Positions 1 through 11,394 of a stretch of DNA of 47,500 nt are shown here, one piece after another. Source of the stretch: Chrysomallon squamiferum (taxonomy: Eukaryota; Mollusca; Gastropoda; Neomphalida; Peltospiridae); NCBI GenBank assembly GCA_012295275.1, contig CM022672.1, positions 18,514,894-18,562,393 of the forward strand. Reading direction: 5' to 3'. The notes below the pieces were generated by a model that saw only the letters and a list, made by a program, of their open reading frames with translations, was not told the origin of the DNA and made no database searches. The position numbers and the translations under genes were made by a program. Position 1 is the stretch's first letter, and each line of letters opens with the position of its first letter.

Positions 1-647
1 CGGTTATTACGAGTCAAACATACCCGCTGGCGCCAGTGCAATGTCTACCCATATCAACAAGTAATTCATTTAAATGCACGTTCCCTAGACACACAAAAAA
101 AAACACACATAAAACTGGAATATTCACAAGCACGCATAAACTCACAATTAACTCTACGGCTACAAAGTTTCAATCCAATTTAAAACTTTATGATTAGGTA
201 AAACGAAAAAAAAAAAAATAATAATAATAATAAAAGAATAAAGACCTCATGAATAGACGACATTTTTTCCACATTAGAGGATTTCAACAAAATTCTTATT
301 TTTCAAAGATAGAGCACGTTGACACCTTTACTGTATGTTCTTTACTTAACGATATCATAGAAATCTACTGAGTCTGGCTTCTGTTTTCAACACGATATTA
401 TATCAAAGTTACAGGAGACTGACAGATCTGGTGATGTTACAGGTCTTGAGTTAGTCATGGTTAAAAACTGAAATGAAGAAAGATCCAGACACTAACAATC
501 TTAATTCAGATTTATTTATGTCAGATGAGTGGGTACAAATTTGATAATCTATTTAAGTGTGGATTGATGTCAAGAATCGAAACCGAAAGCCTAGAGTAAT
601 AATTCAGAATCGTATGTTCATCAGACCTGCAACATTATTAGCTTCAT

Positions 648-651
<4 letters not shown>
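1..651. other. AT-rich non-coding stretch
   Basis: No exon, RNA gene or mobile element is recognisable. The only simple repeat is a short poly(A)/(AAT) run near 207-232. Confidence 0.6.

Positions 652-678
<27 letters not shown>
652..678. repeat. (TA)n microsatellite
   Basis: Uninterrupted TA dinucleotides between unique flanks. Confidence 0.95.
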
Positions 679-682
<4 letters not shown>

Positions 683-1293
683 TGTGCAACAATATTAGAT
701 TTATTATCTACATGAAAGCAGGCTGATATCGGGAAGCGAACTCTGTACCCACAGTGCAATATATAAACATCGCTGGCACAACAACAATATTAGCTTCATT
801 ATCCATATCTAAAAGCAGCTGACATCAAAATGCGATCTCCGCTTCCGATACAGCGTTAATTAAATTCAGTGCATTCATCTACTAGTTTAATCAGCTTCGT
901 TGTCTACTTATTGTCGAATGCTGTACTTCAATACTTTTGATATCGCTTTCTTCTCCAATAACGTAGAGAGAAATAAAGCGCTTGGCTTTTTCTGGCCGCC
1001 GAGTAATAATACAATTATTAGTTAATGAATCACTACGTTCTGTTTGCTTTTGACATGCAACAGCGGAGCAAGGAAGGACCTGCCAATGTTGAGCTGGCCG
1101 GTAAAAACTTAATTAGCAAAACGTCTGTCGGACTGTCCAAAAGTCTGTCAGTCCTTAGGAGCTTGTTATAACCAGATTTAAGGTCGTTAGATTGGCGTGC
1201 GTGAACTGAGTGAATTCGCAAATTTTTTTACCCGCTCTTGTTTTTGGGGGATGTTTATAAGCCATCGTATACCATTATATCTGATCCTATAAC
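679..1293. other. Unique non-coding stretch with a shared repeat-flank motif
   Basis: No supported gene. The minus-strand frame at 1033-1221 has no known motif. The end (1257-1292) contains AAGCCAT and ATATCTGATCCTAT, which resemble the flank of the (TTTA)n tracts at 3982 and 5567, and runs straight into (AAT)n. Confidence 0.5.
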
Positions 1294-1294
1294 A

Positions 1295-1321
<27 letters not shown>
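1294..1321. repeat. (AAT)n microsatellite
   Basis: About nine AAT units following CCTATAACAT. Confidence 0.95.
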
Positions 1322-1325
<4 letters not shown>

Positions 1326-1806
1326 GACGTTATCGCGATCAGACATCTTAGGCTCCTTGATTACAGGGCGAAGACAGGTAATCTTCAAACAACAGTAGCA
1401 GCATTAGCAGTAGTAATATGGCTTTATACGAACTAGAAGAATACAACCGAAAAATGTGTCACAGTAATACAGGGTTCTTCAGTGCTGGATTCATATTTCA
1501 GAAATACACGTTACTGGTAATATCTAACGTAATGCCACTAATCTAATATATATATATATTTTTAAAATATTTTTAAAAAGCAAACATGCTGGATAATATT
1601 TCACAGATTCAGAGCCTTCTTTTGCCGAAAGGCAGATCGAAAATTTCAGTGATCTTAAGAGATAAATATACAATCGATCATTGTCATAAATCGGCTGTTT
1701 ACCAGCACTGCATGTGTTAAGACAAACTCATGATGAACGATAGGTTTGATGAAATATTCTGTCACTGATTAATCAGCAGGGATAATTACTGCCTTGATAA
1801 AAACCT

Positions 1807-1807
<1 letters not shown>
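1322..1807. other. AT-rich non-coding stretch
   Basis: No exon or recognisable element. Contains small AGC/AGT and TA-rich patches. Confidence 0.5.

Positions 1808-1843
<36 letters not shown>
1808..1843. repeat. (TA)n microsatellite
   Basis: TA-rich run with one AA interruption, just upstream of a long (CT)n tract. Confidence 0.9.
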
Positions 1844-1881
1844 GTGTATATGTACGTGTTTGTGTGCATACATCTAATTAA

Positions 1882-2009
<128 letters not shown>

Positions 2010-2015
2010 TACTGT

Positions 2016-2046
2016 AAATTAGTTTCAAATCGCTTGCTAGAAAATT
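2016..2046 (+). repeat. Shared flank of (CT)n tract, copy 1
   Basis: A 31-base non-repetitive segment containing TTTCAAATCGCTTGCTAG. It recurs at 3781-3811 with one mismatch, in both cases just downstream of a (CT)n tract, which indicates that tract and flank were duplicated together. Confidence 0.85.
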
Positions 2047-2181
2047 GTTTCATACGAAATCTGTACGAACATACTAATACTAACACTACTACTAATTATA
2101 ATAATACTGCTTATATTATTATTTAATAATTTAATTCATGTAGTCTTTAAACGAAATCTTTATGAACGTAATAAAATAATA

Positions 2182-2198
2182 TACTACTACTACTACTG

Positions 2199-2230
<32 letters not shown>

Positions 2231-2258
2231 GCTTCTACTACTAATGCTACTAATACTG

Positions 2259-2310
<52 letters not shown>
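2182..2310. repeat. (ACT)n followed by (AAT)n
   Basis: ACT repeats with GCT/TCT variants up to about 2254, then pure AAT from 2259. Confidence 0.95.
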
Positions 2311-2312
<2 letters not shown>

Positions 2313-2778
2313 TTGGAGGAACCGAAACATTATATAAGTCATCAGTAAACCGAAGAGAACAGAACGCAACAAATGAATGCTAACTGTACTACAGAGAAGT
2401 TTCGTGTTAGCAAAATACTAAGAAAATGTACAAGTTATGACGATATTAAACAACTATGTAAGAAAGATCATTGAACTCATAAAGTCATACAGCTGTAAAG
2501 AAACGATAAGATGTGTAATAATATGCGACTAGCGTAAAGAGTATTTTTGGAAAATTAATTTCACAGACCAGAGGAAGGAAAGAAAATAAAAATTCCACTG
2601 GAAAAAAAGGATTTTCGGATTTTCAAATTTGGTCAGAACAAAAAACACTTTCATTTAACAAATTTAGTTCCTGATGAAAATGATAAACGCCGATTTTTAC
2701 AACATGCAAAATATTTGAGAACGTACAAGAGGAATATCATCGTTGTAATAAAGATAATAATAGCAATGATGTCGATGG
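2311..2778. other. AT-rich non-coding stretch
   Basis: No exon or element recognised on either strand. Confidence 0.5.
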
Positions 2779-2804
2779 TGATGATGATGATGATGATGAT
2801 GATG
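2779..2804. repeat. (GAT)n microsatellite
   Basis: About eight GAT units. Confidence 0.9.
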
Positions 2805-2856
2805 ACAATATTATTTTTATTATTTTAGTTGTTGCTTCTTTTGTTGTTGATCATGT

Positions 2857-2870
2857 TCTTCTTCTTCTTC

Positions 2871-2911
<41 letters not shown>

Positions 2912-2915
2912 AATA

Positions 2916-2969
<54 letters not shown>

Positions 2970-2970
2970 T
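2857..2970. repeat. (CTT)n/(ATT)n microsatellite
   Basis: CTT units grading into a long ATT run. The Leu/Ile-rich open frame across it is a translation of the repeat. Confidence 0.95.
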
Positions 2971-3700
2971 GTTATTATTATTATTTGCAATATCTCTTGT
3001 CCACTAGCAAGGAAACGTTCTGCTACAAAATATTCACTAACTAACAATGCGAAGATAATTTCATTACTTAAGCACAAAACCTTGTATCAGTGATGCTATT
3101 AATATGCATGGCTTGATAAACGGTGGTCGCTGCTTGATTCAATAATGGCTTATTAAGTTTATATAAAATCGGTAATGACAATTATGCGAATCCAGAACAG
3201 GAAGGCTGAGGCGTGCTGGCATTACGAGTCGTTGGTTATTTTGGTAAATATTATGACCCGAGAGCTTTTGACAAAAGAACTGGGTAGACAAAGATAACGA
3301 CTTATCTACCGAGGGTTTTCCGCGGATAGCCTCGTTCCCCGTTTGATTCGTCGCTCGTAACTCGGAATTAATCGGACAGATCCGTTACCTTCCGTCTTCT
3401 CGGTAATTCAGTTTTAATGTGTGTTTCATTCTCGCTAATGTAATTGGACGAACTAGGACAGGCTTTGGTTACAAAAATCAATTGTTGACATTGGCGACGT
3501 TCTGTTGATCGTCACTGATACAGGTTATTGTAATGAAACTGATAAATAGTGCAAAGTATAGTTTGCTAAGTCGTTCAAGCCCTCTATCGAGTTTTCTCAT
3601 TTAGGCACCAGGTTTTAATTAGAAGGTGATACGTTATAATGATGAAAGATCAAGGGGAATATCGAAGAATGTAATGTGTTAACTTTTGATATGCATTGTG
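2971..3700. other. Unique stretch with a CpG-richer core
   Basis: No exon is supported. The core at about 3290-3420 is richer in CG dinucleotides (CCGCGG, GTCGCTCG, TCGGACAG) than the AT-rich surroundings, so it is a candidate regulatory or conserved non-coding segment. Confidence 0.4.
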
Positions 3701-3701
3701 T

Positions 3702-3704
<3 letters not shown>

Positions 3705-3773
<69 letters not shown>
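3705..3773. repeat. (CT)n microsatellite, 69 bases
   Basis: Pure CT followed by the flank shared with the tract at 1887-2009. Confidence 0.98.
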
Positions 3774-3777
<4 letters not shown>

Positions 3778-3780
3778 CGG

Positions 3781-3811
3781 AAATTAATTTCAAATCGCTT
3801 GCTAGAAAATT
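3781..3811 (+). repeat. Shared flank of (CT)n tract, copy 2
   Basis: Differs by one base from 2016-2046 over 31 bases, containing TTTCAAATCGCTTGCTAG. Confidence 0.85.
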
Positions 3812-3825
3812 TTCTGTGAAGTTAT

Positions 3826-4115
3826 AATCTTCTTTAACCTTATTTCTTTATACTTGAAAAAACAACAAAACAACAACAATAAAGTGAAATATTAAAACAG
3901 AGATAAAATCAATATAATAGAAGTTCACAGCTCTTGGGAGCCTATTCTTGATAACATTTTTATTTATTTATTTATTTATTTAAGCCATATCTAATCCTAT
4001 TAATCTTCTTTAACCTTATTTCTTCAGACTGTACAAGAGATAAATAAAGTGAAATATTAAATCAGTGATAAAATCGATATATAGTTCATAGCTCTGGGGA
4101 GTCTATACTTGATAA
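3826..4115 (+). repeat. Imperfect tandem duplication, unit about 115-130 bases
   Basis: Copy 1 (3826-3954) and copy 2 (4002-4115) share AATCTTCTTTAACC, then AATAAAGTGAAATATTAAA, GATAAAATC, AGTTCA, AGCTCT and CTTGATAA in the same order. A (TATT)n tract (3958-3981) and its flank AAGCCATATCTAATCCTAT (3982-4000) lie between the copies. Confidence 0.8.
3958..4000. repeat. (TATT)n tract with shared flank AAGCCATATCTAATCCTAT
   Basis: Six TATT units followed by a 19-base flank that recurs with one change after the (TTTA)n tract ending near 5565. Confidence 0.75.
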
Positions 4116-5159
4116 TACTGGACTTCGTAATTGGACGAAAATTGATCGTAATTTAACCACGCAAGTTCAAATGCGTCCGTTTCTCCAAAATGTTCGTACA
4201 AGACAAAGAAACAGAGAAATATTTTATTTGACGCCGCATTCAGTATATTTCTAATATTACAACTTTTATTGCTGTCACACGGATGATGAGAGGGAGGAGA
4301 TGGAGACAAAGAGACAGGAAAGTCGTTGGCGACATACGACAGGCTACTCATTTTCGATTAGCAGCAAAAGGTATTTTATATGCACCTTCCCATAGACATA
4401 AGAAAGTAAATACCGTGGTCTTTGGTAGAACAAAACCTCTTTACTAGCTGAGTCAGGAAACAATCAGGATGAGAGAAGAGAAGGGTTGATCTCGAGACCC
4501 ATCACGCCTCAACGTGAGAAATAACAACATGTACACCTTTCTTAGAACGTCACAGACCGAGCTATATCAGTTGCTCTGAACGAACAAATACGTGATCTTT
4601 TACATATTTTCAGTGTATATATTAGTATACATTTCGGGCTCTGGGGTCAGATTTCCTCGTTTATGCTACCGTTACAAAATCTTACGTCAGTGACTGCTGA
4701 TATCATCACACGCGAACCGGTTTCGATTACGTAGCGAAGATCAGACGACGAAGCCAAGCCTAAAATCCGAAACGTTTTCAAGCCTGACAGAACGTATTTA
4801 GGACTGACACAAGAAGAAAATGAAATGACACAAGTCCCTGATTTTATCGGCTGGAATGGGAATATATGAAAGAAAAAATGTCACAAGAGACGAGTCACGA
4901 AAGGTCAGTCCATTTCCCCCACGAAACTTTTATCACAAAATTAAATTCCGTTGCGAACTCTCGAAACACACGAATCCACTTTATGCATCTGAAAGTTCTT
5001 TGAAAAGCAGAGCAACGCCGCCCGTTACGATAATGGCCCCCGAATTTTATCTCCGCGAGTTTCCAGAAACATCGAAAGTAATCACTGCAGAAGACTCTGA
5101 CATGAGAAGTGCAGAAATAAAGCGTAAGAGAAGGAGGAAGATGGTGGCTGAATTATCAG
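4116..5159. other. Unique non-coding stretch
   Basis: No supported gene. A plus-strand ATG frame at 4856-5194 (112 codons) has no recognisable domain and ends in a Lys/Arg run from poly(A). The minus-strand frame at 4103-4351 is likewise featureless. Confidence 0.4.
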
Positions 5160-5266
5160 ATGGGGAAAAAAAAAGAAAAAAAAAAAGGAAATGATATAGA
5201 GGAACGGATCCTATGCAAGAAGGAACGAATTCGGATTTTTGTCGTTTTTTATGTTTTGCAGAATAA

Positions 5267-5443
5267 TACTTTTTTTTTTTTTTTAATTTTAAAATTTATT
5301 TTTATTTTATATTATTATTTTTATTATATTTTTAATATCTTTTTATTTATATTTTTATTTATATTTTTTTTATATTTTTATTTATTTATTTACTTATTTA
5401 TTTATTTACTTATTTATTATTATTTTTATTTATTTATTTTTTT

Positions 5444-5496
<53 letters not shown>

Positions 5497-5524
5497 TTTT
5501 TATTTATTTATTTATTTATTTATT

Positions 5525-5563
<39 letters not shown>

Positions 5564-5585
5564 TTCAAGCCATATATAATCCTAT
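5267..5585. repeat. Long T-rich/(TTTA)n tract with shared flank
   Basis: About 300 bases of poly(T) and TTTA repeats, ending in AAGCCATATATAATCCTAT (5567-5585), the same flank as at 3982-4000. Read on the minus strand it is a short flank followed by (AAAT)n, as at the 3' tail of a retroposon. Confidence 0.85.
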
Positions 5586-6055
5586 CCTGGCGCCGCTGTT
5601 TCAAAAACTCGCTTTACTTTTATTACGTTTCTGTTTTATGTTCGTGATTTATATCCACTGAAAATGCTGGTATAAAACGTGTCATAAATAATTTAGTTCT
5701 TGAATTCTACTTTTTATTCATCTATTCACTGGTTCGTTCATTTCTGATTTATTTTTGTTTATATTAGATGGGTCAAAATCATTTAAGTTCAGTTTGTTTT
5801 AATTTCACTGCGGTTAATTTTGGTTCAGTGTATTTGATATCATTTTCATTTAATTTGTTAACTACTTTATTGAAGATCGTTTCATCTTAATTTTGTTATA
5901 GAATTTTGTTTTTAAATGAAACTACCATTTAATCTTCATCAAACTCGTTTCATCTTTGCCATTTAAATATTGGACTATATACGAAGATTAAAGTGTATAT
6001 ATTTATATATAAACTTAATGTAGTTAGTTTTCAAAGCCACTGTTGTCTGACAAAG
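5586..6055. other. AT-rich non-coding stretch
   Basis: Several loosely related TTCATTTAATTT/TTTCATCTT motifs occur near 5800-5960, but there is no exon or defined element. Confidence 0.5.
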
Positions 6056-6077
6056 TAATAATAATAATAATAACAAC

Positions 6078-6134
<57 letters not shown>

Positions 6135-6135
6135 T
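6056..6135. repeat. (AAT)n microsatellite
   Basis: About 26 units with a short AAC interruption. Confidence 0.97.
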
Positions 6136-6245
6136 TAGAACTGTTACATCGTCTTATGTAACGTTCAGTTAATTTCCTGACAAAGCCCGCAACACGCTGC
6201 AAAATTTTCTGTGTATTCAAATTTTCAGTCTACACAACTACTTTA

Positions 6246-6765
6246 TCTAGAATGAATAATTTAGACTAGTACGAATATAATAAAACAGTTTTAATGCAGA
6301 CAAATTTCTAGACGAATATAACAATGTAATGTTTACCTCTCCACATATTTCTAGATTGATAGTAAATAATAATATTGTGTTATATCTCGATATATTTCTA
6401 GACTGATACGAATATTAGACTGATACGAATATAATAATAAAGTGTTAAATCTCGACACTTTTCAAGACAGATACGAATATAGTTTTTAAATATCGACACA
6501 TTTCTAGACTGAAACAGTTATATTTTTTAAATATCGAGACATTTCTAGACCGATACAAATATATTTTTAATTTTCGAATCATTTCTAGATATTACGAATA
6601 TAATTTTTAAATATCGACACATTACAAGACTGATACAAATATAGTTTTTAAAACTCGACATTATTTCTAGACTGATACGAATATAACTTTTTTTAATATC
6701 GACACCTTTCCAGCCTGGTACGAATATAATAATGCCAGTGTTAAATTTCGACACTCTAGTGGAAA
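6246..6765 (+). repeat. Degenerate minisatellite, unit about 45-60 bases
   Basis: Around ten diverged units built on TTTCTAGACTGATACGAATA followed by an AT-rich spacer and a TCGACAC or TCGAGAC motif. Clear units sit near 6390, 6410, 6465, 6505, 6545, 6585, 6625, 6665 and 6710. The 69-residue minus-strand frame at 6545-6754 is a product of this repeat. Confidence 0.85.
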
Positions 6766-7155
6766 TATATTACTCAGCGTAGACTTTGCCTTCGGGGATA
6801 TCCGGAATTAGAGAACGATCTTCTTTGAGAAACGCTTTAAATCACCGACAATTTATTTCTCTCTCTGCAACTAACGAGTAATGTCCACAGACTCCTAACC
6901 CAGTTCTCTTAACGAGTTCGCTTCAAACTGTCTGGAAACGTAAAAGGTACAGTTACAGAATGATGATATATGGGAAGGGTCAGAGTTCTGCTCGTGATGG
7001 TATGTATGGAATGGTGTCAGAATGGAAGAGATACTTGAAATGTTAGTTATGAAAACGTCTGAAGAAGCGGTGACCGTATTAACAGAACTAATAACACTGT
7101 CAGTCAGCGGTGATATCTTACTGTGATGGTGATGGTTGTGGTGAAGGTGATAAAA
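6766..7155. other. Unique non-coding stretch
   Basis: No exon or element recognised. Confidence 0.45.
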
Positions 7156-7446
7156 CTCGTAGTAGTAGTAGTAGTGGTGGTGGTAGCAGCAAAAGCTACA
7201 AGAGTGACAGTTATAATTATAGTGGTAGGAGTAGTAGTAGTAATAGCAGCAGTAGTAGTAGTAGTAATAGCAGCAGTAGTAGTAGTAGTGACAGCAGTAA
7301 TAGAAATAATAGCAGTAGCAGTAACAGTAGCTGTAGTGATAATAGTAGTATCAGTGAATGTAGCAGCAACAGTAGTAATAGCTATATCTTCATTAGCAGT
7401 AGTAGAAGTAGTAGTAGCAGCAGAAGTAATAGTAGTAGTAACTGTA
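7156..7446. repeat. Degenerate (AGT)n/(AGC)n trinucleotide array
   Basis: About 290 bases of AGT/AGC/AAT triplets with scattered point changes. The Ser-rich and Val-rich frames here are repeat translations in alternative phases and are unlikely to be genes. Confidence 0.9.
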
Positions 7447-7988
7447 ATAGTGGTTATAAAGTAGCAACAGCACTGGTAGTCATAGTAGAAGAAAAAGAAG
7501 AAAGTTAAAAAAAAAGTAGTAGAAGTTGTTGTTTTTGTAATGGCAACTAAATCTTGTGCTCAAATTTATACAGATAAATAAAAATAGCACTTGAATTATC
7601 AGATTACTAATGTAGGAAATAAAAGAACACATTAAATCTGTTCCGAGAATGTTTGCATAAATATATACATATGTTGTTGTTTTTTTTTATCGATCTTTGA
7701 TATTAAAAAAGTTCATTTCCAGAGAAAGGTTATTAAATCACAATGTTCGTAGAGTGATGAATTGAAACCTGTACGCGATATTGATTCTGCTTAACAAAGC
7801 ATATTTTTGAAAATCACATCCACAGCTTCAGATTTCCCATCAGAAAGAAATAATAATAACAAGTGATGTCACATTACTCTCATTTTTCAAAGATGCCTTT
7901 ATAAATGTTCGCTGTAGATATATGTTTGTTATAACATATTTAATTTATATATGTACACAAATACGTACATGCATTCTTTCTTTTCCTT

Positions 7989-8010
7989 AAAAAAAAAAAA
8001 AAAAAAAAAC
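7989..8010. repeat. Poly(A) run
   Basis: About 22 A residues. Confidence 0.95.
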
Positions 8011-8159
8011 ACATAAAAAAACAACGAGATTAAATTCTGAAAAGATGAAAATCAGTTGTTATTAATGTACCAGGATTCATTATCTATATAAGGGGATGGG
8101 GAAATCCATAACGCAGTGTTCACATAAAGCAATCATGTGTAACAACAACGTTTGATAAA

Positions 8160-8560
8160 ACTGTGTAACATCTCGACGAAGTGAGTGCTGACTCTGTGTG
8201 TACGGAGAATAACCAAGGATACCGTTTTGATCAATTTCAGTTGCGTTACGTCAGAAAACTCCGCGTTACTTTCTCGCGGATTAATAACGGTAAACACGAC
8301 GTGCTGAAAACCGAGCGATCGAACGTTTCATCGAGTACGGAGTTAACATCCGATTGCTCTTGTTCGAGGGGGTACGCAGAAGTGTCGCAGATCCGCTCGG
8401 CATTTCAGAGGAATGTTTAATAATAGCTTTGTCTGTAATAAACATTTTAGTCTTTGTTGTAAAACGAACGTCTTCGCGGTCGGGTAATTGATTTTGCTGG
8501 AGAAAGCAATTCTCAGAAGTTCCGTTTATGTTTCTTAATGTGAGCCGAAGATCAACACTT
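8160..8560. other. CpG-rich unique island
   Basis: Locally rich in CG dinucleotides (CTCGCGGA, ACGACGTG, GATCGAACG, CTTCGCGGTCGGG) compared with the AT-rich surroundings. The open frame at 8181-8420 starts with GTG, has no recognisable motif and no obvious splice context, so I do not call it a gene. Regulatory DNA or a conserved non-coding element is possible. Confidence 0.35.
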
Positions 8561-8661
8561 CGCGTTTAAAAATGGCTGCTTTCTGAAATGTATATTCCTG
8601 GTCGATATTTTTTGTAATTGGTAATGGATGATAATGTATTGTGTGAAAATTTTATACAAAA

Positions 8662-8711
8662 ACGCACACAGATACACACAGACACACCCCTCATATACAC
8701 ACAAATACACA

Positions 8712-8752
<41 letters not shown>
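8662..8752. repeat. (CA)n microsatellite
   Basis: Imperfect on the left (TACACACAGAC), pure on the right. Confidence 0.97.
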
Positions 8753-8937
8753 TGCATAAATCGGGCACGTTTTGAAAGGTAATGAATACGATGAACGGTA
8801 AAACCCATTTTAAAAGCGCCGATGATTTTTTAATGACATCCGTTCTTTATTTACACATGTAACTGATTATCAGGGAATGTTCAAATATCACCTCCTCTTC
8901 CTGTGTTAAAACATTTAGATTCGCTAACTTACTGTTT

Positions 8938-9028
8938 TCTTCTTCTTTTTTTTTTTTTTTTTTTTTCTTCTCCTTTTTTTTTTTTTTTTCTTTCTTGTTT
9001 TTTTTTTTTTTTTTTTTTTCTTTTTTTG
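8938..9028. repeat. Poly(T)/pyrimidine tract
   Basis: T runs broken by single C residues. The Lys/Glu-rich minus-strand frame is an artefact of it. Confidence 0.95.
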
Positions 9029-9295
9029 CAGGTAACATGTTTTTCGTTGCATTTTTTCTCACGTGAATAAATGTACTATAAATAGTTTAGATAGAATTTG
9101 TATCTCTCTTTTTTTTTTCTCTGTGTGTGTCCTTTTTTCTCTCATTTTACTTCTTCTGCTTCTTCACCTTTGTTAAAGTGATCATGTCAAACGTCAGCTT
9201 CAAAGTTGAAAAAAAAGTTAAAAATATAAAATTCTGACACTGTACATGATTCACGTACTTACGGTGCTTTTTCAGTGTCTGTATTGTTTTTATAT

Positions 9296-9352
9296 TTGTT
9301 TGTTTGTTTATTTATATGTTTATTTATTTGTTTATTTACTTATTTATTTTAA
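9296..9352. repeat. (TTTR)n tetranucleotide tract
   Basis: TTTG grading into TTTA units. A 20-base poly(A) follows at about 9427-9446. Confidence 0.85.
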
Positions 9353-9446
9353 GAATGGGCAAAACCAAACACATGGGCGTGCATGTTGGGTTTGTATATT
9401 GGGATTGTCAGCTGTGTTTTATTATTAAAAAAAAAAAAAAAAAAAG

Positions 9447-10487
9447 AAGAGAGAACGAAAGAACAAATGAACACTGACGATGTGCAACAAATAAAAGAAA
9501 GAGGAAAAATCTAAAACATAGATTTTAACACACACACACACATAAACAAAAAAAACACTAAAAAAGGAATCACTAAACAAGAAATAAAACAGAAATGAAC
9601 AAACATGAGTAACTGTTAATGAAACGACGTTAATTTAAAAACTGTTTATTTTGTACAAGAAAAATACACCAAAGTCTCTCTCCGATTGTTTACACAGGAG
9701 ACCCGCCAGTTCTCATTTAGACAGGGTTAATTCAGATTTAACAGTGTCATCTGAACAAAATGTATTTTTATTTTATTTCATTTCATTTCTTTATTTCTTT
9801 ATTTTTTTATTTTTTTTTTTTTAAATTTGTCTTCACACAACAGAAGTAATAACAAATCAAGACAATTCCATTATTCTGGAAAGTATGGTTACGACATTTT
9901 AGGAACGTAATATTCTAGATTATTATTATTGTTGACAGGAAAACCTCACACTATGACCTTTGCGATTAGTCGTATACGACACTGACTTGAATGGGAATAA
10001 GTTTAAATGCGTCCCGAAGTGACAAGCTCCTACGGCTTGGCCTGTGTTGATGTGATGGAGATTTTAGTCAATGAACCAAAATTCACTCTCTGAACGACAA
10101 TTAAAACACTGCGATTAAAAATCTACTTCAGCAGTTGTGACAAAGCTCCGGTACTTTTGTAGATAAACATTGCAGGTTAGGTCTACCTCAGGTTTTACTC
10201 AGTGTCTTAATACGTTGTTTTTTTATTGTTTCGTTGCCTTTTCTTATACAAAAAGGTCATTTAAAACTGTTCAAATCCATTTTCACTTGTCTGATGAGTC
10301 AAATCAATCACTTTTTTCTCCCCTATCTTTGTCAGCTTTGACATACGTGGCTCTGTATTCGCGCATCCGGTGTTAACGATCTCTGTTCCTTGTAACCGAA
10401 ATAAGCCTAGAGGACAGTACCGATCTATTTTTGGAAAAGTATATTGTTGTTTTTTTATCACTTTATGGCCAATTTTGTGTTTATAAC
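9447..10487. other. Non-coding stretch, AT-rich
   Basis: Contains a short (CA)n near 9532, a T-rich patch near 9765-9825 and unique DNA at 9850-10480. The overlapping frames at 10170-10376 (+) and 10261-10461 (-) show no known motif. Confidence 0.45.
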
Positions 10488-10528
<41 letters not shown>

Positions 10529-10529
10529 T
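10488..10529. repeat. (AAT)n microsatellite
   Basis: About 13 units, again following TATAACAT as at 1294. Confidence 0.95.
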
Positions 10530-10611
10530 GCTTTCTAGCCTTGATTCAGTTTCACTGGAATTTATTTATTTATTTATTATATTGGTTTGTTTCTTTGATG
10601 TTTTTTTGTTT

Positions 10612-10654
10612 GGGGGGGGTTGGGGTGTGGGTGAGGTTTTTCTGGGGGGAAGGG
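10612..10654 (+). other. Potential G-quadruplex sequence
   Basis: Five G-runs on the + strand in 43 bases: eight G (10612-10619), four G (10622-10625), three G (10629-10631), six G (10644-10649) and three G (10652-10654). They stand out in an AT-rich setting. Confidence 0.6.
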
Positions 10655-11086
10655 CAGATGGATCATTATACCGCTTATAACAACAGCATGTCTGCATTAA
10701 CGTTGGAAAAAAATGACTGTTTTTATAAAAACTGACATGTCAAATTGGATTTCAATTTTTTTATTTTTTTATTTTGATATCTCCATTAGCAGTAAAAAAA
10801 GAGAAAAATCGTAGAAAAATACTGTGAAGCCTCTGCTAACAAAAAGATTACGCTGTACTAATATAAAATCGGTATAACCCTGACAGATCATCGAATTTCT
10901 TCAACTGACTTTGCAGAGCACGCGCAGGTCGCCTAATTATTCAAAAATTGAGCCAATGAGGGGCAGACGTAAAACTGCCAAGGGAGGTAATTACCTGTCA
11001 AATTAGAAGCCCTAGGAAAAGAACATATATAAATAATTCATTGCGTAATAATTAAATACATCTGCTGATGCTTCTATGTATGTGCG

Positions 11087-11089
<3 letters not shown>
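10655..11089. other. Non-coding stretch
   Basis: Nothing recognisable. The unique part at 10900-11020 is of mixed composition. Confidence 0.45.
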
Positions 11090-11126
<37 letters not shown>

Positions 11127-11146
11127 GAGAGAGAGAGAGAGAGAGA
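11090..11146. repeat. (TA)n followed by (GA)n
   Basis: A TA run to 11122, then GA from 11127. Confidence 0.95.
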
Positions 11147-11337
11147 ATTGTAAGTATATAGAGAATGTAATAAACAATTTGTATATAATATATAAAATAA
11201 TGCAACTAGATTAACATAAAAATTGCTTGGTGGATCAGTCTTTCGTGACATTTTGTACACACTTCTGCAAATCACTTAGTTCTGAATTATACAGTAAACA
11301 ATAATAATGATATGATGATGATCTTAATGACAACCAT

Positions 11338-11338
<1 letters not shown>

Positions 11339-11379
<41 letters not shown>

Positions 11380-11394
11380 AATAATAATAATAAT
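11339..11394. repeat. (CAA)n(TAA)n compound microsatellite
   Basis: About 13 CAA then 6 TAA units. Confidence 0.95.

Noticed and set aside
4856-5194. 112-codon ATG frame on the + strand, the longest non-repetitive frame outside G-alpha
   Set aside because: No known motif, ends in a poly(A)-derived Lys/Arg run, no splice or polyadenylation context, and overlaps another chance frame.
7110-7508. Ser-rich protein of 132 residues
   Set aside because: Entirely a translation of the degenerate (AGT)n array. An alternative frame gives an equally long Val-rich product.
8181-8420. 80-codon frame in a CpG-rich island
   Set aside because: Starts with GTG and not ATG, has no recognisable domain and no consensus splice junction.
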